Positions 1 through 7,482 of a stretch of DNA of 64,000 bases are shown piece after piece; position 1 is the stretch's first letter; every line of letters begins with the position of its first letter. Origin of the DNA: CAYYUA01 sp964542585 (GTDB taxonomy: Bacteria; Bacteroidota; Bacteroidia; CAILMK01; CAYYUA01); contig CAZIUI010000009.1 of the NCBI GenBank assembly GCA_964542585.1, forward strand, positions 1 through 64,000. The letters are read 5' to 3'. A program made the translations under genes and the position numbers. A model generated the notes under the pieces. That model was not told the DNA's origin. It made no database searches and saw only the letters and a program-made list of their open reading frames with translations.

Positions 1-2
1 CC

Positions 3-251
3 TTCTCACCGGGTGTCACACCCAAATTAAACGATCGTTTTGGCCCAGAAGGCCTGTACATTGCCAACTACGAGATGCAGGTCTACAACCGCTGGGGTGA
101 GGAGGTCTTTAGCACCTCAGACGGTGTAAAGTGGGATGGAAAGTACGGTGGTGAATTGGTGCCTCAGGGCGTCTATCACTACCAGCTGATCATTACCAGT
201 GAGGATGGCAGTCAGCAGAGCTATGAGGGCGAGGTGACGGTGATTCGGTAG
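3..251 (+). CDS. C-terminal end of a T9SS type B (gliding-motility C-terminal, CHU_C) secreted protein, partial
   Basis: The reading frame is open from the window edge to a TAG at 249-251, giving about 82 residues. They carry the hallmarks of the CHU_C / gliding motility-associated C-terminal domain: FSPG near the start, then YNRWGEEVF, then a W-x-GKYGG-like turn, then VPQGVYHYQL and a terminal VTVIR. In known families this domain directs export through the type IX secretion system and typically sits at the end of very large surface adhesins. The body of the protein lies left of the window, so its function cannot be told. A decayed copy of the last codons lies about 300 bases downstream. Confidence 0.88.
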   Translation, partial: FSPGVTPKLNDRFGPEGLYIANYEMQVYNRWGEEVFSTSDGVKWDGKYGGELVPQGVYHYQLIITSEDGSQQSYEGEVTVIR

Positions 252-600
252 TTGGTAAAATTGTTAAACGGGTAAGATAGTAAGACAAGTAAAATGGTAA
301 GCGTTTTTTGGAATTTTTAACTTTACCATTGGGATTTGAAGCCTGGCAGAAGCTCAGAGAGTGGATATGCTATTTTCATGGCGTAACGAAAACCGGTAAG
401 CCGGTAAGTGAGGAAGGGATGATTCGGTTGTTACGGTAGGATGAATACTTGGTCACAATGCGCTTCCTGAAAGGTTTACCATTAATACATCGAGGTCTGA
501 GCGAAGACGGCAGTCGGAAGACGTATGACGGGTGGGTGACGGTGATTCGGTAGATGGTAAGATGGTAAAATGGTAAATTGGTAAGACTTGTAAGACCTGA
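252..600. repeat. Degenerate TGGTAAGA / TGGTAAAA repeat clusters
   Basis: Imperfect 7-9 base units built on GGTAAG recur directly after both copies of the sorting-domain tail (from 252 and from 554) and once between them (about 390-405). The unit after the second copy is the most regular, with four successive GGTAA units spaced 8 to 10 bases apart. The units are not palindromic, and spacing is too irregular for a CRISPR. Confidence 0.6.
497..553 (+). pseudogene. Remnant of a second T9SS type B C-terminus
   Basis: In frame with the TAG at 551-553 the codons read SEDGS-RKT-YDG-W-VTVIR, against SEDGS-QQS-YEG-E-VTVIR at the end of the intact gene at 3-251: 12 of 17 residues agree and the last 18 bases are identical. 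No coding frame of the domain continues upstream, so only the tail is recognisable. It is most simply the relic of a tandem paralogous adhesin gene or of a local duplication; the following GGTAAG-like bases are duplicated too. Confidence 0.65.
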
Positions 601-683
601 CCGCAATTTTTCAGGGTTGTTCCCGAGCCGAATATAGGTTGGGATAAAGTTGAGAAGTAGGGTGAATCAGGCTTCTTTACCGG

Positions 684-713
684 TTGAAAAAACCGGTTAA
701 TTCCGTATATTTG
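684..713 (+). promoter_or_regulatory. Bacteroidota-type promoter of rplS
   Basis: TTG at 684-686 and TATATTTG at 706-713, 19 bases apart, match the Bacteroidota TTG / TAnnTTTG promoter pattern. The -7 box ends 29 bases before the rplS ATG. A perfect 7-bp inverted repeat (ACCGGTT at 679-685, AACCGGT at 691-697) overlaps the -33 element. Confidence 0.7.
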
Positions 714-742
714 CAGTTCGTTTTAAGGAAAAGCCATTAGCC

Positions 743-1090
743 ATGCAGGAATTTATCAGGGAGCTTCAGGAAGACCAGCTACGCAACGACCTACCCCAAT
801 TTAGCCCCGGCGATACGGTTACGGTTCAATACCTTATCCGCGAAGGCGGTAAAGAACGCAGTCAGCCCTTCAAGGGTGTAGTGATCAAAGAATCCGGAAC
901 GGATCTGAATTACACCTTTACCGTTCGCAAGGTTTCCGATGGTATTGGCGTTGAACGGATTTTCCACTACCACTCCCCACGAATTAAAACCATTGAGGTC
1001 AACAAGCGTGGTAAGGTCAGACGCGCTGACCTTGGCTATATCCGGAATCGCAGCAGCAAGAAAGCCCGCATTAAAGAGCGGCGCTTGTAA
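743..1090 (+). CDS. rplS: 50S ribosomal protein L19
   Basis: A 115-residue protein of normal L19 length. It has the SH3-like barrel signature of bL19: FSPGDTV, then the GKERSQPFKGVVI strand-turn, SDGIGVERIF, and the basic C-terminal RVRRADLGYIRNR-type segment ending in KARIKERRL. L19 sits at the 30S-50S interface near helix 14 of 16S rRNA. The ATG follows a clear TTG/TAnnTTTG promoter, so the gene is probably transcribed alone. In many bacteria rplS follows rimM-trmD; that arrangement is not present here. Confidence 0.97.
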   Translation: MQEFIRELQEDQLRNDLPQFSPGDTVTVQYLIREGGKERSQPFKGVVIKESGTDLNYTFTVRKVSDGIGVERIFHYHSPRIKTIEVNKRGKVRRADLGYIRNRSSKKARIKERRL

Positions 1091-1161
1091 GCCTGTCTTT
1101 CAAGAATTGCTTTGCGCTATTTGAACAACTTCTGGCCGTTTGTTTTTGCTATAACAAAAAA

Positions 1162-1752
1162 ATGGTAAATCAGCGGTATATTGCTTGGGTTGTAACCCTT
1201 TTATTTTTAATAGCGCCCAGCTTTGGCTTTGCGCAGGAAAGTTGGGAAGCTTTCGCCATTTCCAGAACCAAAATCAATCAGACCGGGATGCAAGTTCTCC
1301 TGGGCTGGTCTGTCTTGAACATGGCCGGTGGTACGCTGGGTTATTACCAAGCAAGCGGGAAAAACCGGTATTTCCACCAAATGAATGCCGCCTGGAACGT
1401 TGTGAATGCCGGCATTGCTATTGGTGCCCTTTCAGGCATGGGGAACGACTCCCTTACGGCCTTGCCGGCAGCTTACAAAGAAGGCTTGACCATGGAAAAA
1501 GTTCTGCTGGCCAATGCCGGGTTGGATGTTGCTTATATGGCAGCTGGTGGTTATCTCATTGAGCGTGGGCTAAGGAAGGATAAAAAAAGGTTCCGAGGCT
1601 GGGGGCGGTCATTGATCCTTCAAGGTGGCTTTTTATTGGCATTGGATACGGTTTTATTTATCTTAAACAATAATCAAAACCAGCAATTGTATAACCTGCT
1701 TTCCCATGTTACCTTGAATCATCAGGGAGTAGGCTTGGCTTTTCATTTTTAG
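1162..1752 (+). CDS. Small multi-pass membrane protein, possibly DUF6992 family
   Basis: A 196-residue protein starting with a cleavable or uncleaved hydrophobic segment (ILFLIAPSFGFAQE region, residues about 9-25, with an Ala-Gln signal-peptidase-like end) and followed by three to four hydrophobic stretches around residues 45-65, 78-95, 115-135 and 148-168. The SRTKINQ-x4-LLGWSVLNM segment resembles a small Bacteroidota membrane family that I recall as DUF6992; this assignment is from memory. No catalytic motif is visible. It lies 71 bp after rplS and 87 bp before the helicase gene, with no clear promoter of its own. Confidence 0.75.
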   Translation: MVNQRYIAWVVTLLFLIAPSFGFAQESWEAFAISRTKINQTGMQVLLGWSVLNMAGGTLGYYQASGKNRYFHQMNAAWNVVNAGIAIGALSGMGNDSLTALPAAYKEGLTMEKVLLANAGLDVAYMAAGGYLIERGLRKDKKRFRGWGRSLILQGGFLLALDTVLFILNNNQNQQLYNLLSHVTLNHQGVGLAFHF

Positions 1753-1796
1753 CTTTGTTAAAATTCATGGGTCATTTAAGCCAGGCTCATAACCTT

Positions 1797-1804
1797 TAAT
1801 TTTG
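1797..1804 (+). promoter_or_regulatory. -7 box upstream of the UvrD/PcrA gene
   Basis: TAATTTTG matches TAnnTTTG and ends 35 bases before the ATG at 1840. No good TTG is seen at the expected -33 position, so support rests on the -7 box alone. Confidence 0.45.
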
Positions 1805-1839
1805 AGAATCAATAGCTGCAAACTCGGGCTGAAAATTAC

Positions 1840-4098
1840 ATGGAAGATTACCTAGCGCATTTAAATGAGTCCCAAAGGAAGGCAGTCCAGCATATAGAAG
1901 GTCCGTTGATGATCATTGCTGGCGCAGGTTCAGGGAAAACCCGTGTTATTACTTACCGTATTGCCTACCTCCTTGAACAAGGCGTGGATCCCTTCAACGT
2001 GTTAGCCCTGACCTTTACCAATAAAGCTTCGCGGGAAATGCGGGAGCGGATAGAAAGCATTGTAGGTAATGAAGCCCGCAATATTTGGATGGGAACTTTC
2101 CACTCCGTTTTTGCCAAAATCCTGCGATTTGACGGAGCAAAACTGGGATATCCCTCCAACTTTACCATTTACGACACCGATGACTCTAAAAACCTGATTA
2201 AAAGCCTGGTTAAAGAGGAAGGCCTGGACCCAAAGCTGTACAAACCGAATGTTGTTTACAGCCGGATTTCCTACAGCAAAAACAACTTCATTACCCCGGA
2301 AGCTTATAATGCCGATGAAGATCAGATAGCAGAGGATATGGCAGCCGGCCGACCTAAGTTGGGGCGGCTGTATGAGCTATACACCAAGCGCTGCTTCCGG
2401 GCCGGTGCGATGGATTTTGATGACATCCTGATCAATACCTATCGCCTCTTTGATGACTATCCCGATACCTTGAACAAGTACCAGCAGAAGTTCCGCTTTG
2501 TAATGGTGGATGAGTATCAGGATACCAATTACGTGCAGTACCTGATCGTTAAAAAACTGGCTGCCGTTAACCGCAACCTCTGCGTAGTGGGCGATGACGC
2601 ACAGAGCATCTATGCCTTTCGGGGTGCCAATATCCAGAACATCCTGAATTTTGAATACGACTACCCGGAGTTATCGGTTTACAAGCTGGAAAAGAACTAC
2701 CGCTCCACGCAGAACATCGTAGAAGCTTCTTCTCACCTCATCAAATACAACCAAGAACAACTCCAAAAAGAACTTTTCACCGATAATCAAGAAGGATCCA
2801 AGATCAAGGTTTTTAAAGCTAACTCCGATTCGGAGGAGGCAAGGCTAGTGGCCCAATCCATTTTTGAGGAAAAGATGCAGCATCAGCTTAGCAGCAATAG
2901 CTTTGCTATTCTCTACCGTACCAATGCGCAGTCCCGTGCTTTTGAGGAAGCCCTCAGACGCATGAGCATCCCCTACCAGATCATTGGCGGCCTTTCTTTT
3001 TACCAGCGGAAAGAGATCAAAGACTTGTTAGCGTACTATCGGCTATCCTTGAACCCGGATGACGAGGAAGCCCTTAAACGAGTGATCAATTATCCGCCAC
3101 GTGGGATTGGAAAAACTACACAGGAACATTTAGTGGCCAGGGCTGCCGATGAAGGTGTCAGCCTTTGGCAAGTAGTCAGTAATGCCCGGCAGTATGTGAA
3201 ATCATCGCGCATACAGAAGGCTGTGGAACGTTTTGCAGACATGATCAAAACCTTTGGCAATGAGGTAGAAGGAAAAAATGCTTACGATGCAGGCCTTTTC
3301 ATTGCAAAAAATAGCGGTATCCTGAAAGTTATAGATGAGGAAAAGGATACCCCTGAGGGCAAAGCCCGTAAAGAGAACGTTGAAGAGCTCATGAGCGCCA
3401 TGAAAGCCTTTACCGAAGAGCCGGAGCGGGAGGATGTTAGCCTGAGTGCTTTTATGGCTGATGTAGCGCTTATCACGGATATGGACAACAAAGACACCAA
3501 CCAGGATGCGGTGACCATGATGACGGTCCATGGGGCTAAGGGTCTGGAATTTCCGTACATTTATGTGGTAGGATTAGAGGAAAACCTTTTCCCTTCGCAA
3601 ATGGCCTTACAGGAACGGTCAGACCTGGAAGAAGAGCGGCGGCTCTTTTACGTAGCGGTTACCCGGGCTCAGGAAAAGCTGTTCCTTTCCTATGCGACTT
3701 CCCGTTTTCGCTGGGGCAAATTGGTGTATGCTGAGCCTAGTCGTTTCATTGAAGAAATTGATCCTCAATACCTGGATTATGACGTGGCTACTGCGGAAGC
3801 CCAACAAGCAGCCAATCAGATGAAGAGCCAAGCAGGCGGAGGAGTGAATGGCGTGAGTACGAAAGGTAAATCAGCACCCAAAGAAGCCTTGCATGAACCT
3901 TCCTCTGATTTTGCCCCGGAAGACCTGACCGATCTTCAAACAGGTATGGAAGTTGAGCACAACCGTTTTGGCTTTGGTACCGTTACCAAGATCGAGGGAG
4001 AAGCGGATAACAGAAAAGCAGCTGTGGATTTTAAAAATCTCGGTGAAAAACGAATTTTGCTGAAATACGCTAAAATGAAGATCCTCCGTCAAGAGTAA
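1840..4098 (+). CDS. pcrA: UvrD/PcrA-type superfamily 1 DNA helicase
   Basis: A 752-residue ATP-dependent 3'-5' helicase used in nucleotide excision repair and replication-fork clearance. Visible motifs in order: Q-motif LNESQRKAV (8-16), Walker A GAGSGKT (28-34), motif Ia TFTNKA, motif II DEYQDTN (about 226), motif III VVGDDAQSIYAFRGA, motif IV YRS, motif V VTMMTVHGAKGLEF and motif VI VAVTRAQEKL. The C-terminal 60 residues contain the short Tudor-like domain typical of PcrA/UvrD (VEHNRFGFGTV). Length is normal. UvrD and PcrA cannot be separated by sequence reading alone; the symbol is by family resemblance. Confidence 0.95.
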   Translation: MEDYLAHLNESQRKAVQHIEGPLMIIAGAGSGKTRVITYRIAYLLEQGVDPFNVLALTFTNKASREMRERIESIVGNEARNIWMGTFHSVFAKILRFDGAKLGYPSNFTIYDTDDSKNLIKSLVKEEGLDPKLYKPNVVYSRISYSKNNFITPEAYNADEDQIAEDMAAGRPKLGRLYELYTKRCFRAGAMDFDDILINTYRLFDDYPDTLNKYQQKFRFVMVDEYQDTNYVQYLIVKKLAAVNRNLCVVGDDAQSIYAFRGANIQNILNFEYDYPELSVYKLEKNYRSTQNIVEASSHLIKYNQEQLQKELFTDNQEGSKIKVFKANSDSEEARLVAQSIFEEKMQHQLSSNSFAILYRTNAQSRAFEEALRRMSIPYQIIGGLSFYQRKEIKDLLAYYRLSLNPDDEEALKRVINYPPRGIGKTTQEHLVARAADEGVSLWQVVSNARQYVKSSRIQKAVERFADMIKTFGNEVEGKNAYDAGLFIAKNSGILKVIDEEKDTPEGKARKENVEELMSAMKAFTEEPEREDVSLSAFMADVALITDMDNKDTNQDAVTMMTVHGAKGLEFPYIYVVGLEENLFPSQMALQERSDLEEERRLFYVAVTRAQEKLFLSYATSRFRWGKLVYAEPSRFIEEIDPQYLDYDVATAEAQQAANQMKSQAGGGVNGVSTKGKSAPKEALHEPSSDFAPEDLTDLQTGMEVEHNRFGFGTVTKIEGEADNRKAAVDFKNLGEKRILLKYAKMKILRQE

Positions 4099-4144
4099 AA
4101 CCCCTTCCTTTAGCAATAAAGGAACGCACTTTAATTTCCCATTT

Positions 4145-4813
4145 ATGCAATACAATAGCCAGCAACCAATCCTAGTGCTCCCGGAGCACGGGCGGAACGT
4201 TCATCAGATGGTACACTATGCGAAGAACCTGGAAACCCGGGAAGATCGCACAAAAGCCATCGTTACTATTGTGAACATGATTGCCCAAATGAACCCGTCC
4301 ATGAAAGATCAGACGGAGTTTCAGCATAAGCTTTGGGATCACATGTTCATCATTGCTGATTATGACCTGGATGTTGACTCCCCTTTCCCCCCGCCTAAAA
4401 AGGAGGAAGTGGAAAAGAAACCTGATCGGTTACCTTATCCTGTTCATAAAATCCGGTACAAGCACTATGGCAAAAATGTGGAGCTTATGATCCAAAAGGC
4501 TATTGAGATGCCTTCGGGTCTGGAAAAGGATTACTACGTAAACGCCATAGCCAGTTACATGAAGGTTTCCTACCGCAAATGGAATGATGAAAAGGTTTCA
4601 GAGCAGGTCATATTGGATCACCTGGAAGAACTGAGTGGGGGATACTTAAAGCTGGATAAGATTATTGATCTTCATAAAATGTCAGACAATAACCAAGGGC
4701 TTGGTAAAAACAGTAATAAAAACGCTGGTAAGCCCCCTCACAAGCAGCAAGGCAAAAACGGCCCCAAGAACCGGAACTCGAAATATCCGCCTAGAAAAAA
4801 CAAGCGTAATTAA
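4145..4813 (+). CDS. DUF4290 protein
   Basis: A 222-residue protein with the N-terminal signature of DUF4290: LPEHGRNVHQMV (about 12-23), LETREDRTKAI, and NPSMKDQTEF-x3-LWDHMFI. No signal peptide or membrane segment is seen, so it is probably cytoplasmic. The last 35 residues are low-complexity and strongly basic (Asn, Lys, Gly, Pro), which suggests nucleic-acid contact but proves nothing. The gene lies 14 bp upstream of murA and is probably cotranscribed; linkage of DUF4290 to murA is common in Bacteroidota as far as I recall. Biochemical function is unknown. Confidence 0.9.
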   Translation: MQYNSQQPILVLPEHGRNVHQMVHYAKNLETREDRTKAIVTIVNMIAQMNPSMKDQTEFQHKLWDHMFIIADYDLDVDSPFPPPKKEEVEKKPDRLPYPVHKIRYKHYGKNVELMIQKAIEMPSGLEKDYYVNAIASYMKVSYRKWNDEKVSEQVILDHLEELSGGYLKLDKIIDLHKMSDNNQGLGKNSNKNAGKPPHKQQGKNGPKNRNSKYPPRKNKRN

Positions 4814-4827
4814 GGACCTCCAGCTTA

Positions 4828-6156
4828 ATGGAAGCCTTTGAGATCAATGGACCGGTGACCCTTGAAGGGTCTGTTTCCCCAATTGGCGCAAAAAATGAAG
4901 CCTTGCAGGTAATATGCGCCACAATGTTAACCGACCAGCCGGTAACCATCCATAACATCCCCCTTATAAAGGACGTTTTACACCTTATAGATATTTTTAA
5001 GGCTCTTGGGGTAGAAATATCTCCGGTGGGGGACCATAGCTACCGTTTTGTTGCCAGTGAAGTGTCACAGGAAAGCCTTGAGGGAAATGATTTCTTTCAG
5101 CTGGGCAGTTCACTTCGTGGCAGCGTCATGCTACTTGGCCCTTTTCTCGGAAGGTTTGGGAAAGGCGTAGTGCCTCGCCCCGGTGGCGATAAAATTGGCC
5201 GCCGGCGATTGGATACGCACATCATGGCGCTGGAAGCCCTGGGTGCTGAATTCCAATATGACGCAGAGCGGGATTGTTTTGATGTGAAAACCTCTGGCCT
5301 TAAAGGCAATACCATTTTTTTGGATGAGCCCTCGGTAACGGGAACTGCCAATGCGCTTCTCGCAGCCGTTCTTGCTAAGGGAACCACTGTTATTTACAAT
5401 GCAGCTTGCGAACCTTACCTCCAGCAGCTTGGGCGCTTACTCAATGCCATGGGAGCTCATGTTACCGGCATTGGAACCAATAGGCTGGAAGTAGTAGGCA
5501 AATCCAAACTTCAAAGTGCCGAGCACAGCTGCCTGCCCGACATGATCGAGGTCGGGAGCTTCATTGGCCTGGCTGCAATGACACGGTCAAAACTCCGAAT
5601 CCAACAGGCGGGCGTTCCGCACCTTGGGCAGACGCTCCGCATGTTTCGACAGCTAGGAATTGCTATCCATGAAGACGGAGATGATCTATTGGTTGGCCAA
5701 GCGTCTTGTTATGAGATTGATACCTTCCGGGACGGCTCTATCCTGACTATTGCTGATGGCCCCTGGCCGATGATCTCACCGGACTTGCTGAGTATAGCCC
5801 TGGTGGTAGCCACCCAGGCCAAGGGTAATGTGCTGATCCATCAAAAAATGTTTGAAAGCCGTTTGTTTTTTGTGGATGACCTGATAGAAATGGGTGCGCA
5901 GGTGATTTTATGTGATCCCCATCGAGCAACCGTAATGGGTTTGGGTAGGAGCCATTCGCTTAAAGGCATTAAAGTTCGCTCACCGGATATCCGAGCCGGT
6001 GTGGCCTTGCTGATTGCTGCCCTGTCAGCGCAGGGCCGGAGTATCATCTACAACGTTGACCAGATCGACAGGGGATATGAGCAAATTGATACCCGCCTGA
6101 ATCAGTTAGGGGCTGGTATTCATCGTTATTCCGCTGAATTTAATTGGCGTGTTTGA
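4828..6156 (+). CDS. murA: UDP-N-acetylglucosamine 1-carboxyvinyltransferase
   Basis: A 442-residue MurA that transfers enolpyruvate from PEP to UDP-GlcNAc, the first committed step of peptidoglycan synthesis. The N-terminal GAKNEAL segment carries the conserved Lys22-Asn23 pair. The active-site loop reads RPGG-D-KIG, so residue 121 is Asp where Escherichia coli MurA has Cys115, the residue alkylated by fosfomycin. LLRGSVMLLGP-like and SVTGTAN motifs and the internal repeat of the EPSP-synthase fold are present and the length is typical. The gene is 14 bp downstream of the DUF4290 gene. Confidence 0.96.
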   Translation: MEAFEINGPVTLEGSVSPIGAKNEALQVICATMLTDQPVTIHNIPLIKDVLHLIDIFKALGVEISPVGDHSYRFVASEVSQESLEGNDFFQLGSSLRGSVMLLGPFLGRFGKGVVPRPGGDKIGRRRLDTHIMALEALGAEFQYDAERDCFDVKTSGLKGNTIFLDEPSVTGTANALLAAVLAKGTTVIYNAACEPYLQQLGRLLNAMGAHVTGIGTNRLEVVGKSKLQSAEHSCLPDMIEVGSFIGLAAMTRSKLRIQQAGVPHLGQTLRMFRQLGIAIHEDGDDLLVGQASCYEIDTFRDGSILTIADGPWPMISPDLLSIALVVATQAKGNVLIHQKMFESRLFFVDDLIEMGAQVILCDPHRATVMGLGRSHSLKGIKVRSPDIRAGVALLIAALSAQGRSIIYNVDQIDRGYEQIDTRLNQLGAGIHRYSAEFNWRV

Positions 6157-6211
6157 ATCCGGTCCTCTACTACCAAATCCTTTACCTTAAGCCTTCAGGA
6201 CTTAATTTTTG

Positions 6212-6219
6212 TAATTTTG
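6212..6219 (+). promoter_or_regulatory. -7 box close to the TlpA-like start codon
   Basis: TAATTTTG fits TAnnTTTG and ends only 8 bases before the first in-frame ATG (6228) and 17 before the second (6237). If used, the mRNA would have an extremely short or absent leader. Confidence 0.45.
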
Positions 6220-6227
6220 CGGTCTAA

Positions 6228-6755
6228 ATGTGCCGTATGGCTTCTAAGGGTCTCATGGTTTTGTTAATCTCCTGTTTGCTGGGTTTTAAAGCTCTCACAG
6301 CTGGTAATGACCCTGTTCAAAAAGGGGATACCATCCCGGCTCTTGAACTGGAAAACCTCAAAAAAGAACGACATCCCCTGAAGAAGCCGGATGAAGAGCT
6401 AACCTTGGTTTATTTCTGGGCATCCTGGTGCAAACCCTGCCAGCGAACGTTACCCGAATACAGGGATCTTTACAGAAAATACAAGAATGCCAGTTTTGAA
6501 AAAGGCCCGGAAGGTTTTAGCTTGTATTTGATTTCCTTGGATAAAAGCCGAAAAGCATGGCAGGGAGGAACGAAACAACACCGAATTCCGCTGAAGGTAT
6601 CGGTGAGCGACTTGAAAGGATGGGATTCTAAAGCTGTGAAAAAATTCGGGATTGGTTCTATCCCAGCATCATTTCTTGTTGACCGCCAAGGTATCGTACG
6701 GGCTGTGGATGTGAAAGACAGCCTGAGGTCCTACCTAAAATCCCATAAGCAGTGA
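6228..6755 (+). CDS. TlpA/ResA-like periplasmic thioredoxin-fold protein
   Basis: A 175-residue protein with an N-terminal hydrophobic signal segment (residues about 8-24) and a thioredoxin-like domain of the AhpC-TSA/Redoxin class. The redox motif is WASWC-KP-C with Cys68 and Cys71; a cis-proline site is suggested by GSIPASFLVD. Such proteins keep periplasmic thiols reduced, for example in cytochrome c maturation; the partner here is unknown. Met1 (6228) and Met4 (6237) are both possible starts. No Ccm gene is adjacent. Confidence 0.9.
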   Translation: MCRMASKGLMVLLISCLLGFKALTAGNDPVQKGDTIPALELENLKKERHPLKKPDEELTLVYFWASWCKPCQRTLPEYRDLYRKYKNASFEKGPEGFSLYLISLDKSRKAWQGGTKQHRIPLKVSVSDLKGWDSKAVKKFGIGSIPASFLVDRQGIVRAVDVKDSLRSYLKSHKQ

Positions 6756-6835
6756 ATAACCTTTGAAATGGAAAGGCTAACCTGACACTTTGGCATTGGC
6801 AACATATTTGTCCATTATTTTCAAAAAAACCGAAT

Positions 6836-7477
6836 ATGGAGAGGAATAAAGATAGCAAGACCAATATAAACGGTTCTGGAGAGCAAAATCAACAAGTGAA
6901 TACCGAGCAGGAAACAACGGAACAAGATCAAGCCAATACTGCTGCCAATGGAAATGAGGAATCAGACCAACAAGTTGATGAACAAGAAGGAAAGGTAGAA
7001 GAAGCCGAAAACGAACAAGAAGAAAAAGACCCGTTGCAGCAGAAACAAGAGGAGTATCAGGAATTGTATGATAAACATTTGAGGCTTTATTCGGAATTTG
7101 AGAATTTCCGGAGGCGCTCTAAAAAGGATGTTACTGACGCCAAGGAAAAAGGCCGCTCAGAGGTTGTTTTAGGTATTCTTCCTGTGTTAGACGATTTTGA
7201 ACGTGCAATGGACTCAATGAATGAAAGCGCAGAATCCAAAGCGGTATATGAAGGCGTGGAATTGATTTACAATAAGTTTAAAAATACCTTGCAGGAGCAA
7301 GGCCTCGTGGAAATGGAACCTCAAGGCCAGCCTTTTGATCCCGAGTACCATGAAGCCATGACTAAGACGCAAGCACCCTCTGAAGATCAGAAAGGTAAAG
7401 TAGTGGATGTGGTTGAGAAAGGTTACATGTTGAACGATCGAATTGTCAGACATGCAAAAGTTGTAGTTGGAGAATAA
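6836..7477 (+). CDS. grpE: Nucleotide exchange factor GrpE
   Basis: A 213-residue GrpE, the exchange factor that releases ADP from DnaK. Residues 1-60 are a highly acidic, Gln/Glu-rich unstructured leader. It is followed by the long coiled coil (YDKHLRLYSEFENFRRRS) and the C-terminal beta domain with PVLDDFERA, PFDPEYHEAM and the closing MLNDRIVRHAKVVV. It is followed after only 5 bp by dnaJ, so the two chaperone genes form one transcription unit. dnaK is not in the window. Confidence 0.96.
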   Translation: MERNKDSKTNINGSGEQNQQVNTEQETTEQDQANTAANGNEESDQQVDEQEGKVEEAENEQEEKDPLQQKQEEYQELYDKHLRLYSEFENFRRRSKKDVTDAKEKGRSEVVLGILPVLDDFERAMDSMNESAESKAVYEGVELIYNKFKNTLQEQGLVEMEPQGQPFDPEYHEAMTKTQAPSEDQKGKVVDVVEKGYMLNDRIVRHAKVVVGE

Positions 7478-7482
7478 AACGT

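Larger units (their letters stand above)
252..742. other. 491-bp non-coding stretch with decayed gene tail and GGTAAG-like repeats
   Basis: I see no credible gene here; the short minus-strand frame over 376-606 consists of repeat sequence and has no family resemblance. The stretch holds three clusters of imperfect GGTAAG / TGGTAAAA units (about 252-310, 390-405 and 552-595), a remnant of a T9SS sorting-domain 3' end (497-553), a palindrome at 679-697 and the rplS promoter. Confidence 0.7.

Noticed and set aside
252..600. CRISPR-like repeat array
   Set aside because: Units are 7-9 bases, imperfect and without spacers of constant length; no cas gene.
376..606. 76-codon minus-strand frame
   Set aside because: Built from the GGTAAG repeats and the decayed tail; no signal, family resemblance or promoter.
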